64,000 nt of DNA. It comes from Methylobacterium sp. J-067. GTDB lineage: Bacteria; Pseudomonadota; Alphaproteobacteria; Rhizobiales; Beijerinckiaceae. The notes under the pieces are model-generated. The model did not search any database and was not told the DNA's origin. It saw nothing but the letters and a program-made list of their open reading frames with translations. The stretch lies in contig NZ_JAKSXZ010000110.1 in NCBI RefSeq assembly GCF_022829465.1, forward strand, positions 1-64,000, in the 5' to 3' direction. Shown here piece by piece: positions 26,427 to 34,623 of this stretch. Position 1 is the first letter of the stretch. Every line of letters begins with the position of its first letter. Made by a program: the position numbers and the translations under genes.

Positions 26427-27563
26427 CTATGGAACGACGTAGCCCTGAACGATCCGCAAACCAATCTTGCTGCCTGTCGGATAGCGATTGCCGTCGACGG
26501 CTTCAACGCGAATAAACTTCCCATCAGGCTGATGCACCTCGACGCGTTGCCGGCCTTGTGTGCGGTACGAGGACCGCACTGTTGCCTGCAGATGAGCTTC
26601 GTCAGGCTCGACGAATTGCAGCTGCCAGGGCCGTGAATGGAGCTTGATCGGGCCGTTTCTTGAAGGGTCAACTACGATAGGTGTCTCACGGCCATTGACG
26701 AACACACGACCATTTTGAGCGATCGCTTCAAACTCGATGGTATCCCCTAGGAAATTCAGAACGGTGGCCGAGACCGGGTTCTCCTGCACCTCGTCCGGGG
26801 TGCCGACCTGCTCCAAGCGGCCCTTGTCGAGCACCGCCACCCGGTCGGACAGTTCCAGCGCTTCGTCCTGATCGTGGGTCACGAAGATCGTGGTCTGGCC
26901 GGTGCGGTCGTGGATCTCCCGCAGCCACCGGCGAAGATCCTTGCGGACTTGAGCATCCAAAGCGCCGAAGGGCTCGTCGAGCAGGAGCACCCGGGGCTCG
27001 ACCGCGAGCGCGCGGGCCAGCGCCACGCGCTGCCGCTGGCCGCCGGAGAGCTGCGACGGGTAGCGGTCACCGAAGCCCGACAGGCGGATCAGGTCGAGGA
27101 GGTCGCCGATCCGGCGCTTGATCTCGGCTTTGGCCGGGCGGTCGGCCCGGCGGCGGGCGTTGAGGCCGTAGGCGATGTTGTCGGCGACGGTCATGTGCTT
27201 GAACAGGGCGTAGTGCTGGAACACGAAGCCCACCGCCCGCTCCTGCACGGGCAGGCCGGTGGCGTCGTCGCCCCCGAACAGGATGCGCCCACGATCCGGC
27301 GCGTCGAGCCCGGCGATGATGCGCAGGAGCGTCGTCTTGCCCGAGCCCGAGGGGCCGAGCAGGCCGAGCAACTCGCCCGCCCGCACGTCGAGGCTGAGGT
27401 CGTGCAGCACGGCGGCCGTATCAAAGGTCTTCGAGACTGCCTCGACACGGATCGCTGTTTTACCGCGAGCGACCGGAGAGGCACCGCTTGCGGTCTGTGA
27501 GAGCTCAGGATCGTGACTCGCGGAAGCTCGCGAAAAGGCCAGCAAAGTGGAGGATGAACTCAT
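26427..27563 (-). CDS. CysA-like sulfate/sulfur ABC transporter ATPase
   Basis: A 378-residue ABC ATPase with an N-terminal extension of about 35 residues. It has Walker [10 protein letters not shown], signature [15 protein letters not shown] and Walker [13 protein letters not shown]. The C-terminal domain of about 110 residues ([10 protein letters not shown] to the end) is of the CysA/TOBE type. ATG 27563 starts [12 protein letters not shown]. It is the last gene of an Ssu-type operon 62 bases after SsuB. No cysT/cysW permease accompanies it, so it either serves the same permease as SsuB or a transporter encoded elsewhere. Confidence 0.8.
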   Translation of the reverse strand: MSSSSTLLAFSRASASHDPELSQTASGASPVARGKTAIRVEAVSKTFDTAAVLHDLSLDVRAGELLGLLGPSGSGKTTLLRIIAGLDAPDRGRILFGGDDATGLPVQERAVGFVFQHYALFKHMTVADNIAYGLNARRRADRPAKAEIKRRIGDLLDLIRLSGFGDRYPSQLSGGQRQRVALARALAVEPRVLLLDEPFGALDAQVRKDLRRWLREIHDRTGQTTIFVTHDQDEALELSDRVAVLDKGRLEQVGTPDEVQENPVSATVLNFLGDTIEFEAIAQNGRVFVNGRETPIVVDPSRNGPIKLHSRPWQLQFVEPDEAHLQATVRSSYRTQGRQRVEVHQPDGKFIRVEAVDGNRYPTGSKIGLRIVQGYVVP

Positions 27564-27625
27564 CTTATCGGTAAACCTCCAATTCGCTTCGAACCATTGG
27601 CATTCGGGATTGGTGGTGGAATCCG

Positions 27626-28414
27626 TCAGCTTGCCTGACCGAGAATGGTCAGAATCTCCCGCCTCAGCCTCACCAAGGCCGGGTCGTCGCGGTGGCGGGG
27701 GTAAGTCAAAGGAACTGGAATGTCGGCACGGATTGCGGCCGGCCGGTCGGACAGCACGATCACCCGCTCGGCGAGTACGAGGGCCTCCTCGACGTCGTGC
27801 GTCACGAGCACGGCGGTGAAGCGCGTCTCCTGCCACAGGCGCAGGATCTCGGCCTGCATCGCCAGCCGGGTGAGCGCGTCGAGCTTGCCCAGGGGCTCGT
27901 CGAGAAGCAGCAGGCGCGGTGCGTTGACGAGGGCGCGGGCCAGCGCCGCCCGTTGAGCCATGCCGCCCGAGAGTTGGTGCGGATAGGCATCGGCGAAACC
28001 GGACAGGCCGACGAGGCCGAGCGCCTGATCGATCAATGCAGCCCGCGCCCGGCCGACCTTGCGCGCCTCGAGCCCGAGGGACACGTTCCCCCGCACCGTG
28101 CGCCAGGGGTAGAGGGTCGGATCTTGGAAGACGAGGAGCCGGGACGGGTCCGGTCCCTCCACCACCTCCTCGTCGACCGCAATCACCCCCTGGCCGGGTG
28201 GCTCGAGGCCGGCGACGAGGCGCAGCAAAGTCGACTTCCCGCAGCCCGAGGGGCCGAGGAGCGCCACGAACCCGCCGGGCTCGACGGAGAGGCTCACCCG
28301 GTCGAGCACCGGCAGCGCCTCGCCGCGGATGTCGAAGGCGTGGCTGACGCCTTCGATGCGCAGTCGGGCACCCGCCGCCTGTGCGGCGGGCTGTGCGAGC
28401 GTCGCGGCTACCAT
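27626..28414 (-). CDS. ssuB: Aliphatic sulfonate/nitrate-type ABC ATPase, SsuB-like
   Basis: A 262-residue ATPase of the SsuB/TauB/NrtD family: Walker [11 protein letters not shown]-loop [13 protein letters not shown], signature [15 protein letters not shown], Walker [13 protein letters not shown] and H-loop THDVEEAL. The ATG at 28414 overlaps the end of the permease gene (ATGGTAG). It should energise uptake of sulfonates through the permease at 28408-29415. Confidence 0.88.
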   Translation of the reverse strand: MVAATLAQPAAQAAGARLRIEGVSHAFDIRGEALPVLDRVSLSVEPGGFVALLGPSGCGKSTLLRLVAGLEPPGQGVIAVDEEVVEGPDPSRLLVFQDPTLYPWRTVRGNVSLGLEARKVGRARAALIDQALGLVGLSGFADAYPHQLSGGMAQRAALARALVNAPRLLLLDEPLGKLDALTRLAMQAEILRLWQETRFTAVLVTHDVEEALVLAERVIVLSDRPAAIRADIPVPLTYPRHRDDPALVRLRREILTILGQAS

Positions 28415-29415
28415 TGCACCAGCCCCTTCTGCCAGGAGAGCACCCGGTCGCGCAGGCGGAACAGCAGGGTGATGAGCGAGGAACACATCAGCGCCATCAC
28501 GATCAGCGCCGCATACATGTTGGCGTAGGCTGCCCAGCCTTGCGCCCATTGCAGGTACCAGCCGAGGCCAGACTTCACGCCCAGCATCTCGGCGACGACC
28601 AGCACCGCGAAGGAGCCGCCGAGCCCCATGAATAGGCCGACGAAAACGTGCGGCAGCGCCGCCGGGATCGCGACCCGCAGGATCAGGAAGCCCCGGGAGG
28701 CCCCTAGCGTCCGCGCCACGTCGAAATAGGCCTTGTTCACCCCCGACACCCCGGACCACGTCAGCACTGTGACGGGAAAGCCCGTCGCTAGGGCGACGAG
28801 GAATGTGCTGGCCGACCACGAGGAGGGAAAGACGAAGAAGGCAAGCGGCAGCCATGCGGTCGCCGGCAGCGGCCCGACGAAGCGCAGGACCGGATGCGCC
28901 CAGTACCCCACGGCCCGCGACGAGCCGATGGCGACGCCGAGGGTGAACCCCACAGCCGCCCCGAAGACGTAGCCCCCGGACAGCAGGATCAAGGAATTGA
29001 GAATGCTGCCCCCGAGCTTTGGCCAATCATCAAGGAAGACCTCCAGGATGGCCTGCGGTGGGGGGAAGAACGGCATGGGCAGCCATTCGAGCTTCGCCGT
29101 GACGAGTTCCCAAGCGATGAGTGCAAGGGCCAGCACGGCGAACCAGGGGCTCCAATGGCGCAGCCGCGCGCCGGGCGTCCCCAGCCAGGCGACAAAGGGC
29201 GACAGCACGAGCAGCACAGCGCCGAGCCCAGCCGCACCTTGGGCGAACACAAACGTCCGGGGGAAGTCGCCCGCCTCGGGAAGCTTGAAAGATGCCGCCG
29301 CCAGGGCGAGCCAGGCCAGCCCGGCGGTCAGGGTCGGCCAAGACGGTCGCAGCCCGCGGCGGAGCCGGGGGGCGACGGCACCGGGTGCGTCGGCGACGGT
29401 GAGGCTACCGGCCAT
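28408..29415 (-). CDS. ssuC: Sulfonate-type ABC permease, SsuC-like, with extended N-terminus
   Basis: A 335-residue inner-membrane permease, longer than the usual 260 because of an N-terminal block with about two extra hydrophobic segments (residues 25-75). The core has [15 protein letters not shown] near the start and the EAA loop [20 protein letters not shown], where the ATPase docks. AGGAG precedes ATG 29415. It lies between the binding protein (11 bases upstream) and ssuB. The extra helices might fit the second ATPase or a different partner; that is unknown. Confidence 0.87.
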   Translation of the reverse strand: MAGSLTVADAPGAVAPRLRRGLRPSWPTLTAGLAWLALAAASFKLPEAGDFPRTFVFAQGAAGLGAVLLVLSPFVAWLGTPGARLRHWSPWFAVLALALIAWELVTAKLEWLPMPFFPPPQAILEVFLDDWPKLGGSILNSLILLSGGYVFGAAVGFTLGVAIGSSRAVGYWAHPVLRFVGPLPATAWLPLAFFVFPSSWSASTFLVALATGFPVTVLTWSGVSGVNKAYFDVARTLGASRGFLILRVAIPAALPHVFVGLFMGLGGSFAVLVVAEMLGVKSGLGWYLQWAQGWAAYANMYAALIVMALMCSSLITLLFRLRDRVLSWQKGLVQW

Positions 29416-29426
29416 TCGGTTCTCCT

Positions 29427-30518
29427 CTAGCTCAGGACGTCGGCGTAGATCCGCTCGGCGAACTTCGCCGGGTCGGTCGACCGCTTGAGGACGTTCACCA
29501 GCTTCAGCTCGTCGCCGTAGAGGGCGAGCTGCTGCTTGAGATTTGCGCCGACGGGGCTGTCGCCGTGCTGCTGGCTGCGCAGCATCGCGGCGAGGTCCTG
29601 GATCGACCCCTTGCCGCCGTAGCCGGAGAAGGCCTGCGCGGCAGCCTCCGGATCCCCGTGGACCGCATGCCCACCCTCGAGGATGGCACGGGTGAGGGCG
29701 GCGGCGACCGCCCGCTCGTTGCGGATCAGGCTTCCGCGCACAGCGACGACGCAGCAGGTGCGCGTGGCGTACTCGCCCGAGAGGTTGGTCGAGACCTCGG
29801 TGAAGCGCGGGTCCTTCAGCCAGATCCAGGTGCGCGGATCGGAATCGGCCAGAGCCTGCGCTTCGCCCTTCTCGACCGCGAGATTCAGGAGGTCGACCGG
29901 GTACTGGCGCCACTCGACGCCGTTCTCGGGGTCGATCCCGGCCTTGGCGAGCACGAGGCCGAAGAAGTTCTTGGCCGGGCTCGCCTGATCGCTGATCGCG
30001 ATGGTCTTGCCCTTGAGCGCGCCGATCTCGGTGATGCCGGCCGCCTTGGAGCCCAGAAGCCGGAGGCAGCCCCCGTGCAGCCCCGCCGTGATCTTCACGT
30101 CGAAGCCCTGTTCCAGGGGCTTCAGCCAGCGCAACGCCATGCCGATGCCCGCGTCGGCCTTGCCGGTGGCAATCGCCTCCAGCAGCGCCTCGGTCGAGCC
30201 GCCGAAGTTCACGAACTCGACGTCGAGACCGTGCTTGGCAAAGAGGCCCCGTTCCTTGGCGAGCGGCGCAGCGGCGGTGCAGATCGCCGACGCGTTCCAG
30301 GCGAGCTTGATCGGCCGGAGCGGACCCGACGGACCCTCCGCGGCGGCCGGCCGGCAGATCGGGCCCGGATCGAAGGGGGCTGCCGGGCCGGGTGCCCAGG
30401 CCCGCCCGACGCCGAGCCCGAGGCCGAAGGGCATGGCCAGTGCGGCCGCGCCCGTCCGCAGCAGCATTCGGCGCGACGGCAGGATGCCACCCGAACGTGA
30501 GGGCTCGTCGCTCATCAT
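29427..30518 (-). CDS. ABC substrate-binding protein, SsuA/NMT1 type, Tat signal
   Basis: A 363-residue periplasmic binding protein. The leader SRRMLLRTGAAALAMPFGLG has a twin-arginine-like motif. The mature part follows the NMT1/THI5/SsuA pattern: KLAWNASAICTAAAPLAKER, FVNFGGSTEALLEAIATGKA and KGKTIAISDQASPAKNFF. GGAGA sits 7 bases before ATG 30518. It opens the operon binding protein-ssuC-ssuB-cysA-like and is divergent from ssuD. The ligand is probably a sulfonate or sulfate ester. Confidence 0.83.
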   Translation of the reverse strand: MMSDEPSRSGGILPSRRMLLRTGAAALAMPFGLGLGVGRAWAPGPAAPFDPGPICRPAAAEGPSGPLRPIKLAWNASAICTAAAPLAKERGLFAKHGLDVEFVNFGGSTEALLEAIATGKADAGIGMALRWLKPLEQGFDVKITAGLHGGCLRLLGSKAAGITEIGALKGKTIAISDQASPAKNFFGLVLAKAGIDPENGVEWRQYPVDLLNLAVEKGEAQALADSDPRTWIWLKDPRFTEVSTNLSGEYATRTCCVVAVRGSLIRNERAVAAALTRAILEGGHAVHGDPEAAAQAFSGYGGKGSIQDLAAMLRSQQHGDSPVGANLKQQLALYGDELKLVNVLKRSTDPAKFAERIYADVLS

Positions 30519-30669
30519 CGACAGATCTCCTGGGTGCGCACGGCACAGGGTGTGGAGACGCGCTGCCGCTCCGGCCACGAGGCCGGAGCGGCATTCGCAT
30601 CCTCGTATTTCGAAAGATCCGGATCTCTACGGAGTCGGCTTGCTAACTATTCGTACTGTTTAATGCGGA

Positions 30670-30756
30670 GTCAACGAAATGCTATTTCCATCTTAGCGGC
30701 GCGCGGATGAATTTTTCTCTCCATGGCCAAGATAAACGAAAGAAGCTTTCGTTGAC
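30670..30756. promoter_or_regulatory. Divergent ssu promoter with AACGAAA inverted repeats
   Basis: GTCAACGAAA (30670-30679) recurs inverted as TTTCGTTGAC (30747-30756), and AACGAAAG-AAG-CTTTCGTT (30735-30753) is a perfect palindrome with a 3-base spacer. All lie between the divergent binding-protein and ssuD genes. The layout suggests a LysR-type sulfur regulator (CysB/Cbl/SsuR class) controlling both sides; this is inference. Confidence 0.6.
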
Positions 30757-30846
30757 CCGAAGCGTCGCGGGGTGGACGATCACCCTTCGTCAGCGTCGCC
30801 GTCTCGCCCCCGACATCGTCCATACGCTGTCGAAGGACCTCGCCCC

Positions 30847-31944
30847 ATGAGTCTGCTACCACCCGAAGCCGTCGAATTCATCGGCTTCATCGCGCCGCGC
30901 CCTACGTCGGAAATTCACCCGGCCACGGGGCCCTCCATCGACCTCGACTATCTGCGGCTGCTTGCCCAGGCGCACGAATGGGGCGGGTTCGACCGGGTGC
31001 TCGTCGCCTTCCACTCGACCACGCCCGATTCGGTGCTGCTCGCAGCGCAGATCGCCGCCGATACCGGGCAGCTCGGGCTGATGATCGCCCACCGCCCCGG
31101 CTTCACGGCCCCGACGGTGGCTGCGCGCCAATTCGCGACCCTCGACCAGCTGTCCGGCGGGCGCGTCGCCATCCACGTGATCACGGGCGGGGACGACCGA
31201 GAACTCGCCCAGGACGGCGACCACCTCACCAAGGACCAGCGCTATGCCCGCACCCGGGAGTTCCTCGACGTGGTCCGGCAGAGCTGGTCCTCGACGATGC
31301 CGTTCGACTACGCCGGCACATTCTACAAGGTCGATCGGGGCTTCTCCGACGTGAAGCCCGTCGACGGCATCCCGGTCTATTTCGGTGGGGCATCCGCGGC
31401 GGCCCTGGAGGTCGCGGCTCACCACGCCGACACCTACGCCCTGTGGGGCGAGACGCAGGCTCAGGTGCGGGATTTGATCGGGCGCGTGCGGGACGCGGCC
31501 GCCCGCCACGGACGCAAGCCGCGCTTCAGCCTCTCCGTCCGACCGATCCTGGCGGCGACGGAGGATGCGGCCTGGGCGCGGGCGCAGAATATCCTGGCAG
31601 AGACGCGGGCGGTGCGGGCCGCGAAGGGCCTCGGACCGGCGGCGCCCCCGCAAAACGAGGGGTCGCGACGTTTGCTGGCCGCCGCAGCCACGGGCTCGCG
31701 CCTCGACAAGCGCCTTTTCACGGCCATCGCTGCGGAGACGGGCGCCCAGGGCAATTCCACGGCCCTCGTCGGCACGCCGGAACAGGTGGCCGACGCACTG
31801 CTCGACTATTACGACCTCGGCGTACGCACCTTTCTGATCCGCGGCTTCGATCCTCTTGAGGATGCGATCCAGTACGGCCGCGAGTTGCTGCCGGCCTTCA
31901 AGGCTGCCCTGACGCGGCGTGGATCGCGCGTGGAGGCGGCCTGA
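30847..31944 (+). CDS. ssuD: FMNH2-dependent alkanesulfonate monooxygenase SsuD-like
   Basis: A 365-residue luciferase-like (LLM) monooxygenase that cleaves alkanesulfonates to aldehyde and sulfite with reduced flavin. Typical SsuD features are FIGFIAPRPTSEIHP, ATLDQLSGGRVAIHVITGGD, KDQRYARTREFLDVVR and VYFGGASAAALEVAAHHADTY. AAGGA lies upstream of ATG 30847. The stop overlaps the next ATG as TGATG. No SsuE flavin reductase is adjacent, so reduced flavin must come from elsewhere. Confidence 0.88.
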   Translation: MSLLPPEAVEFIGFIAPRPTSEIHPATGPSIDLDYLRLLAQAHEWGGFDRVLVAFHSTTPDSVLLAAQIAADTGQLGLMIAHRPGFTAPTVAARQFATLDQLSGGRVAIHVITGGDDRELAQDGDHLTKDQRYARTREFLDVVRQSWSSTMPFDYAGTFYKVDRGFSDVKPVDGIPVYFGGASAAALEVAAHHADTYALWGETQAQVRDLIGRVRDAAARHGRKPRFSLSVRPILAATEDAAWARAQNILAETRAVRAAKGLGPAAPPQNEGSRRLLAAAATGSRLDKRLFTAIAAETGAQGNSTALVGTPEQVADALLDYYDLGVRTFLIRGFDPLEDAIQYGRELLPAFKAALTRRGSRVEAA

Positions 31945-32882
31945 TGCGTGCCCTTGTCCTAGCCATCCTGACAATACTGGCGACTGGTGTCGCGCAGGCG
32001 GAGGACGTTCTGCGCGTCGGCGACCAACGTGGCAATGCGCGCGCCCTGATGGAGGCGGCCGGTGTGCTCGAAGGTTTGACCTACCGCCTCGAATGGAGTG
32101 AGTTCCCGGCGGCGGCCCCGCTGCTCGAAGCGCTCAATGCCGGGGCGATCGACGCGGGCGGGGTCGGCGACGCGCCCTTCACCTTCGCGTCGGCGGCGGG
32201 CGTACCGGTCAAGGCCATCGCAGCCTACCGTAACCGCCAGGACGGGCTGGCGATCTTGGTGGCGAAGGATTCGCCCTTCCGCTCCGTCACGGATTTGAAA
32301 GGCAAGCGCATCGCTACCAATCGAGGATCCATCGGGCACCAAGTGGTACTGGCGGCCCTGGAGGAGGCCGGGCTTCCCTTCGACAGCGTGACCTTCAACT
32401 TCCTGCCCCCGGCGGATGCCAAGCTGGCACTCACCTCCGGCGCCGTGGATGCCTGGGCTACCTGGGAGCCCTATACATCGACGGCCGAACTGGCCGGGCT
32501 AGTGCGGGTCGTCCGCGACGGCAACGGCATCACGCCGGGACTGACCTTCGCCGTGGCGAGCGACAGTGCGATTGCAAAGAAGCGCCCTTTGCTGGCCGAC
32601 TTCGCGCAGCGTCTCACAAAAGCGCGGGATTGGGCCTTGAAGGACCCAGCCCCCTACGCGGTCGTCTGGTCGAAGCTGATCGGCTTGCCAGAGACGGTGC
32701 CGCTCCGCTGGTTCGGCCGGGCCGCGTATCGCGCCGTGCCCATCGATGGCACCGTCATCGCCGACGAGCAACGCAACATTGATCTCTATGTCCGAGCCGG
32801 CCTCATTCCGAAGTCGCGGGCGCCCCGCGCCGAGGCGATCCTTGATGCCAGCTTCGGTCAAGCCGCCGCGGTCGTGCAGTGA
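31944..32882 (+). CDS. ssuA: Aliphatic sulfonate-binding protein, SsuA-like
   Basis: A 312-residue periplasmic binding protein with a signal peptide ending VAQA (residue 19). The pattern LRVGDQRGNARALMEAAG, EALNAGAIDAGGVGDAPFTF, DLKGKRIATNRGSIGHQVVL and VDAWATWEPY is that of SsuA/TauA proteins. It is coupled to ssuD by a one-base overlap (TGATG). It probably delivers sulfonates to the SsuBC transporter encoded divergently. Confidence 0.88.
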   Translation: MRALVLAILTILATGVAQAEDVLRVGDQRGNARALMEAAGVLEGLTYRLEWSEFPAAAPLLEALNAGAIDAGGVGDAPFTFASAAGVPVKAIAAYRNRQDGLAILVAKDSPFRSVTDLKGKRIATNRGSIGHQVVLAALEEAGLPFDSVTFNFLPPADAKLALTSGAVDAWATWEPYTSTAELAGLVRVVRDGNGITPGLTFAVASDSAIAKKRPLLADFAQRLTKARDWALKDPAPYAVVWSKLIGLPETVPLRWFGRAAYRAVPIDGTVIADEQRNIDLYVRAGLIPKSRAPRAEAILDASFGQAAAVVQ

Positions 32883-32972
32883 TCGTGTAAGCGAGGCTTT
32901 CCAGGGATCTCTCCACGAGTGCCAGTCCGAGAGGCAATGGCGCCCCTTAAGAAAGCTTGAGAGACGCCACCA

Positions 32973-34304
32973 ATGAGCAGCCATCGCCAATTGCATCTTG
33001 GCGCCTTCATGCGCCCTGTCGGCATTCACACCGCCTGGTGGCGCTACCCTGGCGGCTATCCGGATGCGAACTTCAACTTCAAGCATCTGGCACATTTCGC
33101 CCAGCGCCTGGAGGCCGCAAAGTTCGACGCGTTCTTCATGGCCGACCACCTCGCCGTGATGAACATGCCCATGGCAGCCCTGCGGCGCTCGGCGACCGTC
33201 ACTTCGTTCGATCCGCTGACCCTGCTGCCGGCGCTGGCGGTGCTCACCAAGCGCATCGGCCTCATCGCCACCGCGTCCACGACCTACGACGAGCCCTACC
33301 ACGTCGCGCGCAAGTTCGCCTCCCTCGACCACATCTCGCAGGGACGCGCCGGCTGGAACCTCGTGACCTCCGGCAATCCGGACGAGGCACACAATTTCGG
33401 CCGCGAGGCCCATGTCGAGCATGCCGTGCGCTATGCACGGGCCCGCGAGTTCTTCGACGTCGTCACGGGCCTATGGGATTCCTGGGCCGACGACGCCTTC
33501 CTCATGGACCCTGAGAGCGGTCTGTTCTTCGATCCCGAAAAGTTGCATGTCCTCGACCACAAGGGCGAGTTCCTAAAGGTGAAGGGACCGCTCAACATCG
33601 CCCGTCCGGTCCAGGGATGGCCGGTCATCGTCCAAGCCGGCGCCTCCGAGGCGGGACGGCAGATCGCGGCCGAGACGGCCGAGATGGTCTTCGCGGCAGG
33701 CTCCACCATCGAGGCCGCGCAGGCCTTCTATGCGGATCTGAAGGGCCGGATGCCCGCCCTGGGGCGGGACCCGGACCACCTCAAGATCCTGCCGGGCGCC
33801 GTCGTGATTCTCGGTGACACGCTGGAGGAGGCGAAGGCCAAGCGGGCGCGGCTCGACGAACTCGTCCACTCGGATAGCGGGCTAGCCAATCTCTCGGTCC
33901 GCCTCGGGGTCGATGCATCAGGCTTCGACCTCGACGCTCCCCTGCCGGAACTTCCCGAGACCAATGCCAGCAAGAGCGGGCAGGCCCAGATCGTGGAGTA
34001 TGCACGGCGGACCAACGCGACGGTGCGCGATCTCGCCAGGAAGGTCGGCGGCTATGGCGGGCTGCATCTGCTTGGGACGCCCGCGCAGGTGGCCGATGAG
34101 ATGGAGGAATGGCTGGAAACGCGCGCCTGCGACGGCTTCAATGTCATGTTTCCGTTTGTGCCCGAGGGGCTCGACGACGTGGTCGACCGTCTCGTGCCGG
34201 AGTTGCAGCGGCGGGGGCTCTTCCGGCGGGAGTACGATGGATCGACACTCCGCGACCACCTCGGCTTGCCCCGCCCACCGAACCGCTTCTTTGCCCTGGG
34301 CTGA
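32973..34304 (+). CDS. LLM flavin-dependent monooxygenase, NtaA/SnaA/DszA type
   Basis: A 443-residue member of the NtaA/SnaA/SoxA(DszA) branch of luciferase-like monooxygenases. Family blocks are HTAWWRYPGGYPDANFNF, IGLIATASTTYDEPYHVARK, DHISQGRAGWNLVTSGNPDE, and FDPEKLHVLDHKGEFLKVKG. The C-terminus GLFRREYDGSTLRDHLGLPR is shared with the protein at 45702. Members oxidise nitrilotriacetate, dibenzothiophene sulfone or other organosulfur compounds. It follows ssuA by 90 bases. Substrate unknown. Confidence 0.82.
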   Translation: MSSHRQLHLGAFMRPVGIHTAWWRYPGGYPDANFNFKHLAHFAQRLEAAKFDAFFMADHLAVMNMPMAALRRSATVTSFDPLTLLPALAVLTKRIGLIATASTTYDEPYHVARKFASLDHISQGRAGWNLVTSGNPDEAHNFGREAHVEHAVRYARAREFFDVVTGLWDSWADDAFLMDPESGLFFDPEKLHVLDHKGEFLKVKGPLNIARPVQGWPVIVQAGASEAGRQIAAETAEMVFAAGSTIEAAQAFYADLKGRMPALGRDPDHLKILPGAVVILGDTLEEAKAKRARLDELVHSDSGLANLSVRLGVDASGFDLDAPLPELPETNASKSGQAQIVEYARRTNATVRDLARKVGGYGGLHLLGTPAQVADEMEEWLETRACDGFNVMFPFVPEGLDDVVDRLVPELQRRGLFRREYDGSTLRDHLGLPRPPNRFFALG

Positions 34305-34590
34305 CTGCACGGAGTGTTACGGGAGAAGCCGTGACCTGAGTTCGAGCGTGCCGTTCGCCCCTGCAACCGTAGTCATCCCGAAGATCCAGATGGGGACTGC
34401 TTCGACCCGGCGGCCGCCGCGGGTGCCGTGCATCAGCTGTGACCTCAGTCCAACTGTGAGCCGCGGCAGATGCCAATGGAAAGCCGTCGGTCTGCTGGTG
34501 AAGGGTTTCACGCGTAAAGTAGATTGCACGAAGGTCTGTCGATCCAACCGCCAGAGACTCGCAGTGTGGCGATCATCCTTACGGTCTCAT
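34305..34590. other. Intergenic gap before encapsulin operon terminator
   Basis: About 290 bases between convergent genes. No credible gene and no repeat recognised; the hairpin described separately follows at 34591-34619. Confidence 0.4.
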
Positions 34591-34619
34591 TCCGCGCCGA
34601 CCCGTTCGGCCGGCGCGGA
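34591..34619 (-). terminator. Hairpin after the cysteine desulfurase gene
   Basis: TCCGCGCCG (34591-34599) pairs with CGGCGCGGA (34611-34619) across 11 bases, starting 4 bases beyond the minus-strand stop codon at 34624. No clear T-run follows, so it is a probable but atypical terminator or a 3-prime stabilising stem. Confidence 0.5.
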
Positions 34620-34623
34620 ACGT

